Source of the DNA: an uncultured Prevotellaceae bacterium
Lineage (GTDB): Bacteria > Bacteroidota > Bacteroidia > Bacteroidales > Bacteroidaceae
Direction of reading: 5' to 3'
Assembly (NCBI GenBank): GCA_902780635.1
Contig: CACZGH010000004.1
Coordinates: 124,001 to 188,000 of the forward strand
DNA: 64,000 nucleotides
Shown: piece by piece, positions 16,762 through 25,393 of the stretch
Layout of the letters: every line of letters begins with the position of its first letter
Position numbering within the stretch: the stretch's first letter is position 1
Translations under genes and position numbers: made by a program
The notes under the pieces: generated by a model
What the model was told of the DNA's origin: nothing
Database searches by the model: none
What the model saw: the letters and a program-made list of their open reading frames with translations, nothing else

Positions 16762-16946
16762 TTATCTTTTATAATGCGTTTTCACATGCTGCTCCTGGAT
16801 TTTCGGAGAGCCGTATTCTTTCATCCCGAACTGGATGGACTTGATTAGGAACGCCATGTTAAGGGCGAGTTGCCGCATCGTCTGCATGCCCTCCTCGTCC
16901 TGGGTAACCTCGCCAGGGAGAGCTCCGTGTGCTATGCTCCAGTAGC
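16762..16946 (-). pseudogene. C-terminal fragment of a flavodoxin-family FMN reductase gene
   Basis: The minus strand reads RYWSIAHGALPGEVTQDEEG, then MQTMRQLALNMAFLIKSIQF and GMKEYGSPKIQEQHVKTHYK-R-stop. This resembles the C-terminus of NADPH-dependent FMN reductase/flavodoxin-family proteins (the GEV.QDEEGMQTMR pattern). An in-frame stop lies just upstream (near 16949) and no start is available, so only the tail survives. It abuts a uvrB fragment. Confidence 0.7.
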
Positions 16947-16956
16947 GGTTTTAGGG

Positions 16957-17059
16957 TTAAGGGCCTTCCTTCTTCCTTTGCTCCAAAAGGTCTTGCAACC
17001 GGATAATCTCGTCGCGGTACTGGGCGGCTTGCAGGAAGTCGAGGCTCTTGGCGGCCTCT
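16957..17059 (-). pseudogene. Fragment of uvrB 3' end
   Basis: The minus strand encodes EAAKSLDFLQAAQYRDEIIR followed by LQDLLEQRKKEGP-stop, the UVR tail of UvrB. It differs from the intact uvrB (31738-31827) at only about 4 of 84 aligned bases in the well-conserved part (16976-17059). Similarity stops abruptly at 17059, five bases before the end of the ATPase gene at 17064. Confidence 0.9.
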
Positions 17060-17063
17060 AATG

Positions 17064-18638
17064 TCAGCCTTGCCACTGCTCGATGAGGCATGTATGGGTC
17101 TTTGTGTCGCGGTCATAGCTGATGCCTACCAGCAAGAGGTTGGAGGTGTGTTGAACCACCTTGGCGGGGTATTGCCGACGGTGGATCTGGTCAATGGCGG
17201 AGTCTGCCTCTTTGTTGTATTTCAGTTCTACGATGATGGCGGGAGAGTTGACGTTTTTACGAGGGATGAGCACAATATCCGCAAAACCTTTACCGGAGGC
17301 CAATTCTCGGTGCATGACGTAGTCGTTACGGGCGTAGTAGTAGGCGAGGGAGAGCACACAGGCTAAGGAGTTCTCATTGTTGTAGGACAGGATGCTGGTG
17401 TTTTCGTCATGGGCGGCATCGATGCCTCTGGCTACGGCCTCGCTGTCACCGTTGAGGGTGGCCCGGAGCAGCTGCTCAGACTCCTGCAGGGCCTTGATGA
17501 CGTTGGTCCAGTTGGTGGCTTTCACCGCATTGACCATCTCTCCGGCTACCTCACGGTTGGGGATGTAGCATTTCTCTGTGTTCCAGTCGAAAGAGAGATA
17601 GCCCAGATGGATAAGTACGGTCAGCACATCATCGCGAGTGCGTATCACGGATAAGTCGTTCTGAAAGCCAGTGGGGTCCACGCTGCATCGTTCTCCACCC
17701 AACATACGGATCATATCATCTTTCAGACCTTCAAAGTTCAATTGGATATAGTCGGCCACAGTGTCAAAAGCGCCCGTTGAGGCCCAGTAACTACTGCAGC
17801 GGTGGCGGTTGACAGCTTGTATCACAGAGTTGGGATTGAAGATGGACTTCTCATTACCTATCTGATAGCCGTCGTACCATTTCTCCAACTCGTCAAAGTC
17901 AGTGTTGTATTTCTCAGCCAAGGCTTTCACCTCCTCTTTGGTGAATCCGAAATAGCCAGCCATGCCGCCAGGACTCACCATGGAGTACTCGATGAAGTTG
18001 TTAAGCGCTGACTGCGTCTTGTATTTTTTGATAGGAAGAATGCCAGTGAGATAAACACCAGCGAAAACCCTGGTGGCGAGTACGTCTTTGAACATACGCC
18101 GGAGCCATCCTATGTAGCTATCCATAGCTTGTGAGCCGGGTCTGAACTCGCGATAGATAGCATCCCACTCGTCGATGATGAAGATGAAGCGCTGGCCTGT
18201 CTGGTCGGCGATGCGGAAGAGGCAGTACATCAGGTCATCGGTTTCCTTTGTCTTCACGTCTGGATAGGTGTCGAGAATCTCTGTTTTCAGTTCATGCTCT
18301 ATATGGGTGACGATGCTCTCGTCCTTGTATCGCTCCACGAAAGATGTCATGTCGAGGTAGATGACAGGGTATTTGTTGAGGTGCTCCTCGAAGGAAGGAT
18401 GACGGGCTATTTTCAAGTCGGTGAAGAGTTGGCGCGAGTCACATGAGTGGTCATAATAGGCACAAAGCATCTTCGCCGCCATCGACTTGCCGAAACGTCG
18501 GCAACGGCTTACACAGGTGAAACTCCACTCTGAAAAGAGTGTTCCATTGACAGTGGCGATAAGATTCGATTTGTCCACGTATTCACCATTGCGGATTCTC
18601 TTAAATCCCTCGTTTCCTGTATTGATATAGATGCCCAT
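17064..18638 (-). CDS. AAA-ATPase-like / PD-(D/E)XK nuclease fusion protein
   Basis: A 524-residue cytosolic protein of the widespread Bacteroidetes AAA-ATPase-like (PF09820 type) plus PDDEXK_9 (PF08011 type) family. The P-loop is the family's variant RCRRFGKSMAAKML near residues 45-58, with Walker B in FIFIIDEWDAIYRE near 152-166. The C-terminal nuclease-like core shows GFADIVLIPRK followed by AIIVELKYNKEAD (Asp, then Glu-X-Lys). These proteins occur in many copies per genome and their role is not established; defence or mobile-element functions have been proposed. A TAATTTTG -7 box (minus, 18671-18664) lies 26 bases upstream. Its 3' end abuts gene fragments. Confidence 0.88.
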   Translation of the reverse strand: MGIYINTGNEGFKRIRNGEYVDKSNLIATVNGTLFSEWSFTCVSRCRRFGKSMAAKMLCAYYDHSCDSRQLFTDLKIARHPSFEEHLNKYPVIYLDMTSFVERYKDESIVTHIEHELKTEILDTYPDVKTKETDDLMYCLFRIADQTGQRFIFIIDEWDAIYREFRPGSQAMDSYIGWLRRMFKDVLATRVFAGVYLTGILPIKKYKTQSALNNFIEYSMVSPGGMAGYFGFTKEEVKALAEKYNTDFDELEKWYDGYQIGNEKSIFNPNSVIQAVNRHRCSSYWASTGAFDTVADYIQLNFEGLKDDMIRMLGGERCSVDPTGFQNDLSVIRTRDDVLTVLIHLGYLSFDWNTEKCYIPNREVAGEMVNAVKATNWTNVIKALQESEQLLRATLNGDSEAVARGIDAAHDENTSILSYNNENSLACVLSLAYYYARNDYVMHRELASGKGFADIVLIPRKNVNSPAIIVELKYNKEADSAIDQIHRRQYPAKVVQHTSNLLLVGISYDRDTKTHTCLIEQWQG

Positions 18639-18784
18639 GGTAGCGTACTTTGTGATTTCTATGCAAAATTAGTAAAAAAACACTATACTTGGTATATAAT
18701 AATATCGATTTGTTGATAGTGGTGCCTTTTTTTCGTCAACTAAATAATTAACTTGTCTACACATCGACTCGTCTACTAAACCAA

Positions 18785-18901
18785 TGCGACACTTTTCTAA
18801 GGCCTTTGTCGGGTATGTCGCATATAGAGGTTTGTGTCGCTACGTTTGAATTCAAAATAGGGCGAAAAACTTTTTTCGGGCCCAAAACCGGCTTAACTTT
18901 G
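18785..18901 (+). promoter_or_regulatory. Motif-1 promoter, copy C
   Basis: TGCGACA (18785-18791), TGTCGCA (18816-18822), TGTCGCT (18835-18841), -7 box TAACTTTG (18894-18901). Distances are 31, 19 and 59, total 109. An extra half-match TGTCGGG at 18807 is not positioned as in the other copies. Apart from this element, 18639-18948 holds only the ATPase promoter and the AT-rich leader. Confidence 0.75.
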
Positions 18902-18948
18902 CATCAGAAAATTAAAACAAAAAGAAATAACAACAAAAAAATACAATT

Positions 18949-19377
18949 ATGAAAAAGGCTAAAATGATGGTGTTCGCACTGATAGGTATGATGACAAAGT
19001 CAATGAGTAATAATGCAAGTGATAAAATGGTGTTCGCAAAGGATTTGCCCGCAGAAGTAAAGGCATTCGTACAGCAAAACTTCCCCCGTCAGTCTGTGGC
19101 TTATGCAAAGATGAAGTCCACTAGTGATACTGTATACGAGGTGAGCCTGAACGACGGCACAGAGGTGGTCTTCAACCAGGATGGCGCCTGGAGCATGGTG
19201 GACTGCAAGTCAGAGGCTGTACCTGCCTCCCTGATGCCCGCCTCAATGCCCTCCTTCCTCGGATCCCTGTTCTCCAGTAATAAGGTGGTCAAGCTCAACA
19301 GAACCATCAATGGTTATGTCGCAGCGCTCTCCAATGGCTACTCGATGAAGTTAGATCGGATGGGAATGGCAGCATAA
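18949..19377 (+). CDS. PepSY-like (DUF2874) protein (motif-1 regulon)
   Basis: A 142-residue protein with a hydrophobic N-terminus (MKKAKMMVFALIGMMTKSMS) that could be a short signal sequence, though no clear AXA cleavage site follows. One PepSY-like/DUF2874 unit is visible at about 30-85: DLPAEVKAFVQQNFPRQSVA, YEVSLNDGTEVVFNQDGAWS. A second, weaker strand pattern follows (VVKLNRTINGYVAALSNGYS). DUF2874 proteins are small periplasmic proteins of Bacteroidetes, related in fold to PepSY/BLIP domains, with no assigned activity. It is a single-gene unit with a motif-1 promoter and its own terminator. The gene at 31134 encodes a shorter relative. Confidence 0.8.
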   Translation: MKKAKMMVFALIGMMTKSMSNNASDKMVFAKDLPAEVKAFVQQNFPRQSVAYAKMKSTSDTVYEVSLNDGTEVVFNQDGAWSMVDCKSEAVPASLMPASMPSFLGSLFSSNKVVKLNRTINGYVAALSNGYSMKLDRMGMAA

Positions 19378-19378
19378 G

Positions 19379-19438
19379 TTGAAGGAGTTCAGGAGTATAG
19401 GAGTTCAGAAGTTCAGGAGTTCAGGAGTTGAGGAGTTA
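19379..19438 (+). repeat. AGGAGTTCA 9-bp tandem repeat
   Basis: About six degenerate 9-bp units (AGGAGTTCA and variants) directly after the PepSY-like gene stop. The same family is seen near 8861, 33782 and 44102. Confidence 0.8.
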
Positions 19439-19487
19439 AGCCAAAGGTTATTTTCAAGAAAGTGAAGTAAACGTCACTTGTATACCA

Positions 19488-19540
19488 AGAGCCGTATCGG
19501 AGCATGATGATTCATGCCACGGTACGGCTCTTTCTATTGT
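19488..19540 (+). terminator. Rho-independent terminator with nested palindrome
   Basis: AGAGCCGTA (19488-19496) pairs with TACGGCTCT (19523-19531). The loop contains a second hairpin (GCATGA-TGAT-TCATGC). A T-rich run follows. Confidence 0.75.
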
Positions 19541-19588
19541 AAACGCCTATGGTTGTCGGTAAACAGGGCGTAGAGTACGAATACTGTA

Positions 19589-19816
19589 TTACTCCTCTTT
19601 GTCCCAAATATTAGGGCTGTCGTCCTCGTCATCCCAAAAACGATGGTCTTCGTTGGCATTGCCACCATCACCCATGTTTCCGCTTCCGCTTCCGCTGCTC
19701 TGACAAATCATTTTGATTAGTTGAGACTTGCCCATCCAGATGTCGGGTGCCTGATAATTTTTGCGGTTGCCGAGCGGCGAGTGAGTAAAACTCAAACTGT
19801 TTTTGTTGATTTTCAT
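19589..19816 (-). CDS. Short acidic-tailed protein of unknown function
   Basis: A 75-residue protein with a conserved-looking layout: basic start (MKINKNSLSFTHSPLGNRKN), YQAPDIW segment, a single Cys followed by a Ser/Gly run (ICQSSGSGSGNMGDGG) and a very acidic aromatic tail (FWDDEDDSPNIWDKEE). There is no signal peptide. Similar short proteins with an APxI core, a single Cys and an acidic end are common in Prevotella and related genera, but I know of no function. It starts 15 bases after the stop of the giant exported protein and is probably the third gene of that operon. A modified-peptide precursor is a conceivable alternative, but no modification enzyme is nearby. Confidence 0.65.
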   Translation of the reverse strand: MKINKNSLSFTHSPLGNRKNYQAPDIWMGKSQLIKMICQSSGSGSGNMGDGGNANEDHRFWDDEDDSPNIWDKEE

Positions 19817-19831
19817 TGTTGTATGTTTTTT

Positions 19832-22800
19832 TTATTTGATGATCTTTTTACCATGGCTGATATATACTCCCTTTCTGGGGAGGCTGTTGAGCGGCCAGCC
19901 TTGCAAGTCGAAGTACTGATGTGAGCCGTTGTCGCCGATGACATGGATGATGCCGTCGGGATCGTCGTCGTACCCAGAGAAGTCGGCGTCGGGGTCATAG
20001 CTGTCGGTGGGGAAGTCGGTGATCGGATCGTCATCGCTGCCGGCAACATACTGCTTAAAGGAGATGGCGTAAGCATTGCGTCCCAGCGGATGGTCTGCGT
20101 AGAAGGCTGAACGGTATGAAGACAGCCATGCCTTACGATAAGCCTCCGTGTCATTGCGGAAGAGTCGGAACATGCCTCTGTCCATGCCCCATGTAGGCTG
20201 AGCATTACAATCATCATTGCTCATACACCTAAATGTGCCCTTCCATACACCTAAGGGTTCGCGGGGATTGTCCCAGTCGAAAATCTCCTGGCTCTCATCT
20301 ATCACGTCTGAAAGCATCACATTCTCGGCGTTGAACGAAATTTCTCCCTCGTTGACAACGATGACGTAGGCATATCCAGCTGAGAGTTCGGGAACGGTAT
20401 GGGAGAAGATAAACTCCTGGTTGTCCTTGATAAAGTAGAGTTGGCAGACTCTCACTTGACCACTATTGTGCAGGGCCGTGAGGTCGAAGTCGAATGGCAG
20501 GCACAAGGTAAAGGCTTTGGATGACCATGTGCCATCGTCATTTCGGGTGGCCGAGAACACACGATCGTACGTAGCCTCCTCTGCATAGAATTCGTAGGGT
20601 GGAGCAAAGTCCCATTTGTCGGTGAGCGAGAGCTTTTTGCATAGGGCGCCCACTACCACGTTGTCGGCCTCAGTGGCCTTGCCTTCAGGCAGGTAGATGA
20701 TGGTGCGGGGGTCAACACCGCAGAAGGGAGACGCGGCGGCTGTGCGGTCGGTGCTGACGGCCTCCATCTCGTCGAGGGCACTCATGTCGATGCTGTAGAT
20801 GGTGTTGTTGTTACGGCTGAAAACTCCTGCGCCCAACTTCGTGACTGGCACTTGCGACTGCTGCTCCCAATCGACGACGGGAGGCACGACGACGCAACCA
20901 CCCTGACCAGTGTATTCGGTGAGTGTGGCCAGATAGTCGTCGTTGGACTGTTTATGGATGATGCGATAGATGAAGTCGCCGTCGGAATGTTCGCCTGCCA
21001 TCTCGAGGTCGTAGACGACGTCGTAGTGCGACTGGCGGGCGGTTTCTTCGTCTTTGCCCACGGTGTTATAAGTAATATACGCTTGGTAGGGCGGCAGTTC
21101 GGATTGCTTGTCATAGAAGAATCCGAAGTGGTTGCCATTGCTCTGCGGAGTCAGGATGCTGCCCTGGGCAGAGTGCTGCTGATAGATGGGTTTCCCTTTA
21201 CGGTCGGTGCCGATGAGTTGGTTGGCCCACATAGGCCATTCGGCCACCTGCCAACCGAGGGGGTGAAGACGGTAAAGGCCTGGCTCTTTGGATAGTACAA
21301 CGACGGGCGACAGACGGGGCACCTGGCGTTCTTGCTCCAACAGATAGGCCTTGAAATTTGCTTCGTCGGCTTTGCTCACGATGAAGGGAGTCATGGTGGC
21401 GGGTAGTTCGGTATCGAAGCCGATGTAGAACGTACCGACGTAGCAACGCTGGCCATCGGGGCCGATGGTGGCGACGCTATTGTCGATCTTCAGCGGGTAG
21501 TAGCGGCTCAGCCGGCCTGCGCTGACGTAGGGGCTCCAAGTAGGTTCGCGACGGTAGGCGCGCAGCAGCACCGAGTCGTTGGTGGCGTCGCAGACGTAGA
21601 CGTTCATCATCTGTCCGTCGGCGGTTTCGATGCCGCCGTTCTCAAGCTGGGGAACGGTGGTGTAGTCGGTGGTGTCGAAATAGAGATCGCTGACGCCGGG
21701 CACCTTATAGACAGCGCCGCTGGCAATGCGCGAAACCGTGCCGGGGATGACCACCTCGCTGCGCCCGTTGGGGAAGGCGGCGAGCACGTTCTTCTCGTCG
21801 GCAATGGCATTGGCATCCTTGGCGAAGAGCATGCCGTCGCGCGACTCGAACTGGGCATTGAAGGGGTCGACGAAAATGCTGTCTACCGACGAACCATAGA
21901 AGGAACGGGGCTCTACGTCGGTCATCTTCGCCGGGATGGTCACCTCCTTCAGACTGCTGCAACCTTTGAAGGCTTCGGAGCCTAAGGTACGGAGGTTGTG
22001 AGGCAGTCGAACGTCCTTGAGTTTCTCAAGCCCGTTGAGTTGTGAGGTAAGCGTGCTGACGCTCTTGAAGAAGCGGAATTCGGGGAAACTGACGATTTTG
22101 CGTGCCGTCGCGGTCTGGAAAGCGGTCAGCGTCTGCTCATTGGTCACTGCCTTCAGTTCGGCCAGTGAGAGATACATGTCGTCATTGGTGTCGAAGGCTT
22201 CGAGGCAGGCATTCTGAGCGTTGACATCGACGAAAGTGATGCCTGGATTGACGGCTGCCTGGTCGGTGCGTGTCATGATGCGGTGGGTGAACTTACCCAG
22301 TTTGCCCTCAAAGACTTCGAGCCAGGTGAGTAGCCGATAGTGGGGCCTGTTGTGGAATTTACCGGGAATGATGGTGCTGTTCACAGGTACCACAACGCCC
22401 ATTTCGCTGTCCCACTCGATGGTGGATTCCGTACTGTCGTTGGTCTTCCAGTCAATGGATGTCGGCTCGAATGGAATCTGACGGCTGAAGCCCATGAGGA
22501 AGTTGTCGGACGTCTTACGGTAACTGTCGTAGTGATAGTCGATATCGGTGCGGAAAGGCACCGACATCAGTTTGCCCATGTCGGACTCGGCAAAGGTGCG
22601 GAGGGTGGGGAAGTAGTTGGGCGTGAAGGTCCACAGTTTGCGCTTGCCCAGTGTGGAGCAGATTTCGTCGAGGGTGTAGCCGGTGTTGGCTTGCTCGTAG
22701 CCTTTCAGCCAGTAGCAGTCCTTGATGTAGTCGCGGCCCGACATGCTGATGAGTTGCCCTGTGAATTCCAAATCGTCGGAGATGACCGACACCACGCTCA

Positions 22801-25393
22801 GGCAGTTGATGACTTTGCCCTTGTTCTCGTCGGTAAGGCTGACAAAGGGTGAGAAGTCGCTGAGGATGCTGGTGTGGAACACGCCCGAGATACAGTCTTC
22901 GATGGTGGCTTCGGGATTGCCGGTGCCTATCGTGGAGCAGAATCCGCCTGAGTAAGACTTGTCGCTGTCATCGCCGTAGTCAGGGTCGTTATAGGGGTCG
23001 AACGAAAAGCCCTGGGCAATGCAGTTGGTGATATGACCGTCCATCGTGCTGGCAAAGACACCTGAGTGGCGCTGGAAGTTGGCATCGACGACACCCAGGT
23101 TCTCTATCTCGGCCTTGCTTCCTACGTGGCCGAAGAGCCCCATGCCCTGGGATTCCATGTAGGGGCCGAGGATGAAGTGGCCGCATCCGTCGTAGTGGGC
23201 ATTGAAGTTGCCGTTGACCCACGGGTGGCAGCCATCTTTCACGAACATTGTACCTGTGTACACCTGGGGGTTGAGCGTGATGTCGCATATCTGCTCAAAG
23301 TGCTCGCCCGCCTTGTTGTTGAGCACGGCGTTGGCCAACTGTGCCCCGTTCTTGATGATGAACGGGTCTTCTGCCAATCCCTTACCATAGGCGTAGGCAG
23401 TGGCGACGGAGCCGTCCCACGGCTGGTCGACGGTGATGGTGAACTGCACCTGCTTGCTGCCGCCGATGGGTTTCGGGTGGTAGAGGTTGACATCGGGTGT
23501 GGAGACCGTGGAGGCGATGGTGAGCAGCGTGGTGCCGTTGCTCACGGCAGTGGCTGTCTTGTCCTTGATCTTCAGGATGTCGGAGGCGGGCATGGTGTGG
23601 TCGGTCCTCACCTCGATGGTGCGATTGGTGGAGGGCTCTTCGTAGGTCAGCTCCTTGCTGTTGAGCGAAACGGTGGAAACGAAGTCCCAGGCGCAGTCGC
23701 CTCGGCGTATGCCGGCAGGCAGGGCACAAAGCCATGCCCCCGGCTGGTAGAGGGTATTGGTCTTGTCCACGGTCTTGGGGTCGAACAGCAACTTGGTGGC
23801 GGTGCTCATCCCTTCGGACTTATTGGTAAAATAGTCTTTGCCCGTCCACTCGGTCTTGGTAAACACCATGGGATAGAGGCCTTCCTGCAGTTGGAATCCC
23901 ACGGTGGCGTCGTCGCTGACTTCGAGCAGTGGGACTTTGCCGGGGTCGCCGCTCGTCAGGTCATAGGTGGTGAGTGGTTTCACGGTGATGTGCGTGGTAT
24001 CGCTGCCCGTCACGAGGCCATCGAACATCAACTGGTCGTAATAGCAGTTGGCAATGGTCTCGACAGCCTTGCTGCACTGACCGATGATGGCTCCACTCAA
24101 TCCTGTGGAAGACTTTGCGAGGGTGCCCACCATGAGCGAATAAGAGACTTGCAAGTCGGTGTCGGACATGAAGCGTCCGCAAATGCCGCCAGCCGCCCGG
24201 GCTGATGTGCCGTCGACATGTCCTCCGAAAGTGCAGTATTTCACTTCGTTTCTTTCGAAGGTCGACCCTTCCATCAATCCTACAATGCCACCTCCGTAGT
24301 TGGTGGCGCTCAGCCGTGACGTACTGGAGCAGGCGATCAACTCACCTATGGGTTCGCCAATCCTCAACTGGCCACAAATGCCCCCCGTATTGTATCCGTT
24401 AATAGTACCCGACGAGGTGCAGCCTTCAATCTTATTGCCGCCTGAAGCATAACCCACGATACCTCCAACAGAGGACTTGCCCACATCGCCAAGGTTGATG
24501 TCGGCAGAGGCTGCGCAATCGTAGATGTCGGCATTCTTAGCCATTCTTCCGCAAATGCCACCCGCGTAAAAGGCTTCAAGACTGCGGATGGTCACCATGG
24601 CTGTGCTGTGGGCGATACCCTCAGCATACATTGCATACATTTCGCCTATGATGCCGCCGATGCAAACCGACAAGTTGGTTCCTTCGTCTCTGTTGGCTGT
24701 GATGGAACCCTCAACGGCAACGTTGTAGATTTGGTTGGGCAAATTGACGGAGAGAGAGCCGTCATTGGCTCCATTAAAAGCATTGTAATACGCCTCTCCG
24801 CACAGCAGGCCAATGGAGCACTGCATCATGGGTCGGCTTTGCTCTTTATAGCAATTATAGAAAGAGATTTCGGCGTCCTTGACGGTGAGGTTGCCCACAT
24901 AACCATTGATGCAACCAAAAAGGCCCAATGCCTTTACGGTGTTGGTGCTGGCTACGCCCTTCCAGTCGATGTACATGCCCGAGATGGTGTGGCTGTGCTC
25001 GGGTAGCCATTCCTTGGCTTCGTTGATTTTCGTGATGTCGACGCCAAGGAATGTGCCATAGAACTGATTACTTGACGAATATCCCTTGTAGCCGATGGGA
25101 ATCCACTGTACGCGGCGACCGTCGACTGTCTTGTTGAGGTCGATGTCGGCTCCAAGCACAAATACTTTGCCTTGGAGTTCCCATGCGTCTTCCTCATTGA
25201 CGATGTATGACAATTGTGCCAGTTGCTCGGGCGTGCTGATGACGATGGGGTTGTCGAGTGATCCCTGTCCGTCGATGGCGAGCGAGGTGTCGCGGTAGTC
25301 ATACCACGTGGGTCCGTCGAACCCTTCGACGGCACGTCCGGTTAGAGATGACAGCAACAGCAGCGCAAGGCTGAAAATCAATTTATTTCTCAT
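19832..25393 (-). CDS. Giant exported surface protein with GLUG-like and LRR_5 repeats
   Basis: An 1853-residue protein beginning MRNKLIFSLALLLLSSLTGRA. The start at 25393 gives a proper signal peptide; a longer frame to 25624 lies inside the upstream gene and has no such peptide. Residues about 40-600 and 720-950 are rich in GLUG-like beta-helix units (patterns such as GLFGCINGYVGNLTV and GGICGRMAKNADIYDCAA). About 1180-1320 contain BspA-type leucine-rich repeats (LGSEAFKGCSSLKEVTIPAK). The C-terminus (YFDLQGWPLNSLPRKGVYIS, HGKKIIK) is a short tail of the kind used by type IX secretion substrates. It is probably a surface adhesin or matrix protein. It overlaps the end of the upstream giant gene by 11 bases. 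Confidence 0.8.
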   Translation of the reverse strand: MRNKLIFSLALLLLSSLTGRAVEGFDGPTWYDYRDTSLAIDGQGSLDNPIVISTPEQLAQLSYIVNEEDAWELQGKVFVLGADIDLNKTVDGRRVQWIPIGYKGYSSSNQFYGTFLGVDITKINEAKEWLPEHSHTISGMYIDWKGVASTNTVKALGLFGCINGYVGNLTVKDAEISFYNCYKEQSRPMMQCSIGLLCGEAYYNAFNGANDGSLSVNLPNQIYNVAVEGSITANRDEGTNLSVCIGGIIGEMYAMYAEGIAHSTAMVTIRSLEAFYAGGICGRMAKNADIYDCAASADINLGDVGKSSVGGIVGYASGGNKIEGCTSSGTINGYNTGGICGQLRIGEPIGELIACSSTSRLSATNYGGGIVGLMEGSTFERNEVKYCTFGGHVDGTSARAAGGICGRFMSDTDLQVSYSLMVGTLAKSSTGLSGAIIGQCSKAVETIANCYYDQLMFDGLVTGSDTTHITVKPLTTYDLTSGDPGKVPLLEVSDDATVGFQLQEGLYPMVFTKTEWTGKDYFTNKSEGMSTATKLLFDPKTVDKTNTLYQPGAWLCALPAGIRRGDCAWDFVSTVSLNSKELTYEEPSTNRTIEVRTDHTMPASDILKIKDKTATAVSNGTTLLTIASTVSTPDVNLYHPKPIGGSKQVQFTITVDQPWDGSVATAYAYGKGLAEDPFIIKNGAQLANAVLNNKAGEHFEQICDITLNPQVYTGTMFVKDGCHPWVNGNFNAHYDGCGHFILGPYMESQGMGLFGHVGSKAEIENLGVVDANFQRHSGVFASTMDGHITNCIAQGFSFDPYNDPDYGDDSDKSYSGGFCSTIGTGNPEATIEDCISGVFHTSILSDFSPFVSLTDENKGKVINCLSVVSVISDDLEFTGQLISMSGRDYIKDCYWLKGYEQANTGYTLDEICSTLGKRKLWTFTPNYFPTLRTFAESDMGKLMSVPFRTDIDYHYDSYRKTSDNFLMGFSRQIPFEPTSIDWKTNDSTESTIEWDSEMGVVVPVNSTIIPGKFHNRPHYRLLTWLEVFEGKLGKFTHRIMTRTDQAAVNPGITFVDVNAQNACLEAFDTNDDMYLSLAELKAVTNEQTLTAFQTATARKIVSFPEFRFFKSVSTLTSQLNGLEKLKDVRLPHNLRTLGSEAFKGCSSLKEVTIPAKMTDVEPRSFYGSSVDSIFVDPFNAQFESRDGMLFAKDANAIADEKNVLAAFPNGRSEVVIPGTVSRIASGAVYKVPGVSDLYFDTTDYTTVPQLENGGIETADGQMMNVYVCDATNDSVLLRAYRREPTWSPYVSAGRLSRYYPLKIDNSVATIGPDGQRCYVGTFYIGFDTELPATMTPFIVSKADEANFKAYLLEQERQVPRLSPVVVLSKEPGLYRLHPLGWQVAEWPMWANQLIGTDRKGKPIYQQHSAQGSILTPQSNGNHFGFFYDKQSELPPYQAYITYNTVGKDEETARQSHYDVVYDLEMAGEHSDGDFIYRIIHKQSNDDYLATLTEYTGQGGCVVVPPVVDWEQQSQVPVTKLGAGVFSRNNNTIYSIDMSALDEMEAVSTDRTAAASPFCGVDPRTIIYLPEGKATEADNVVVGALCKKLSLTDKWDFAPPYEFYAEEATYDRVFSATRNDDGTWSSKAFTLCLPFDFDLTALHNSGQVRVCQLYFIKDNQEFIFSHTVPELSAGYAYVIVVNEGEISFNAENVMLSDVIDESQEIFDWDNPREPLGVWKGTFRCMSNDDCNAQPTWGMDRGMFRLFRNDTEAYRKAWLSSYRSAFYADHPLGRNAYAISFKQYVAGSDDDPITDFPTDSYDPDADFSGYDDDPDGIIHVIGDNGSHQYFDLQGWPLNSLPRKGVYISHGKKIIK

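Noticed and set aside
18807-18813. TGTCGGG as a fourth heptamer in motif-1 copy C
   Set aside because: It has no counterpart at that position in the other three copies and deviates at the last two bases.
23066-24205. 379-codon plus-strand frame opposite the giant exported protein
   Set aside because: Antisense shadow; the minus-strand frame is a continuous 1853-codon gene with signal peptide and repeats.
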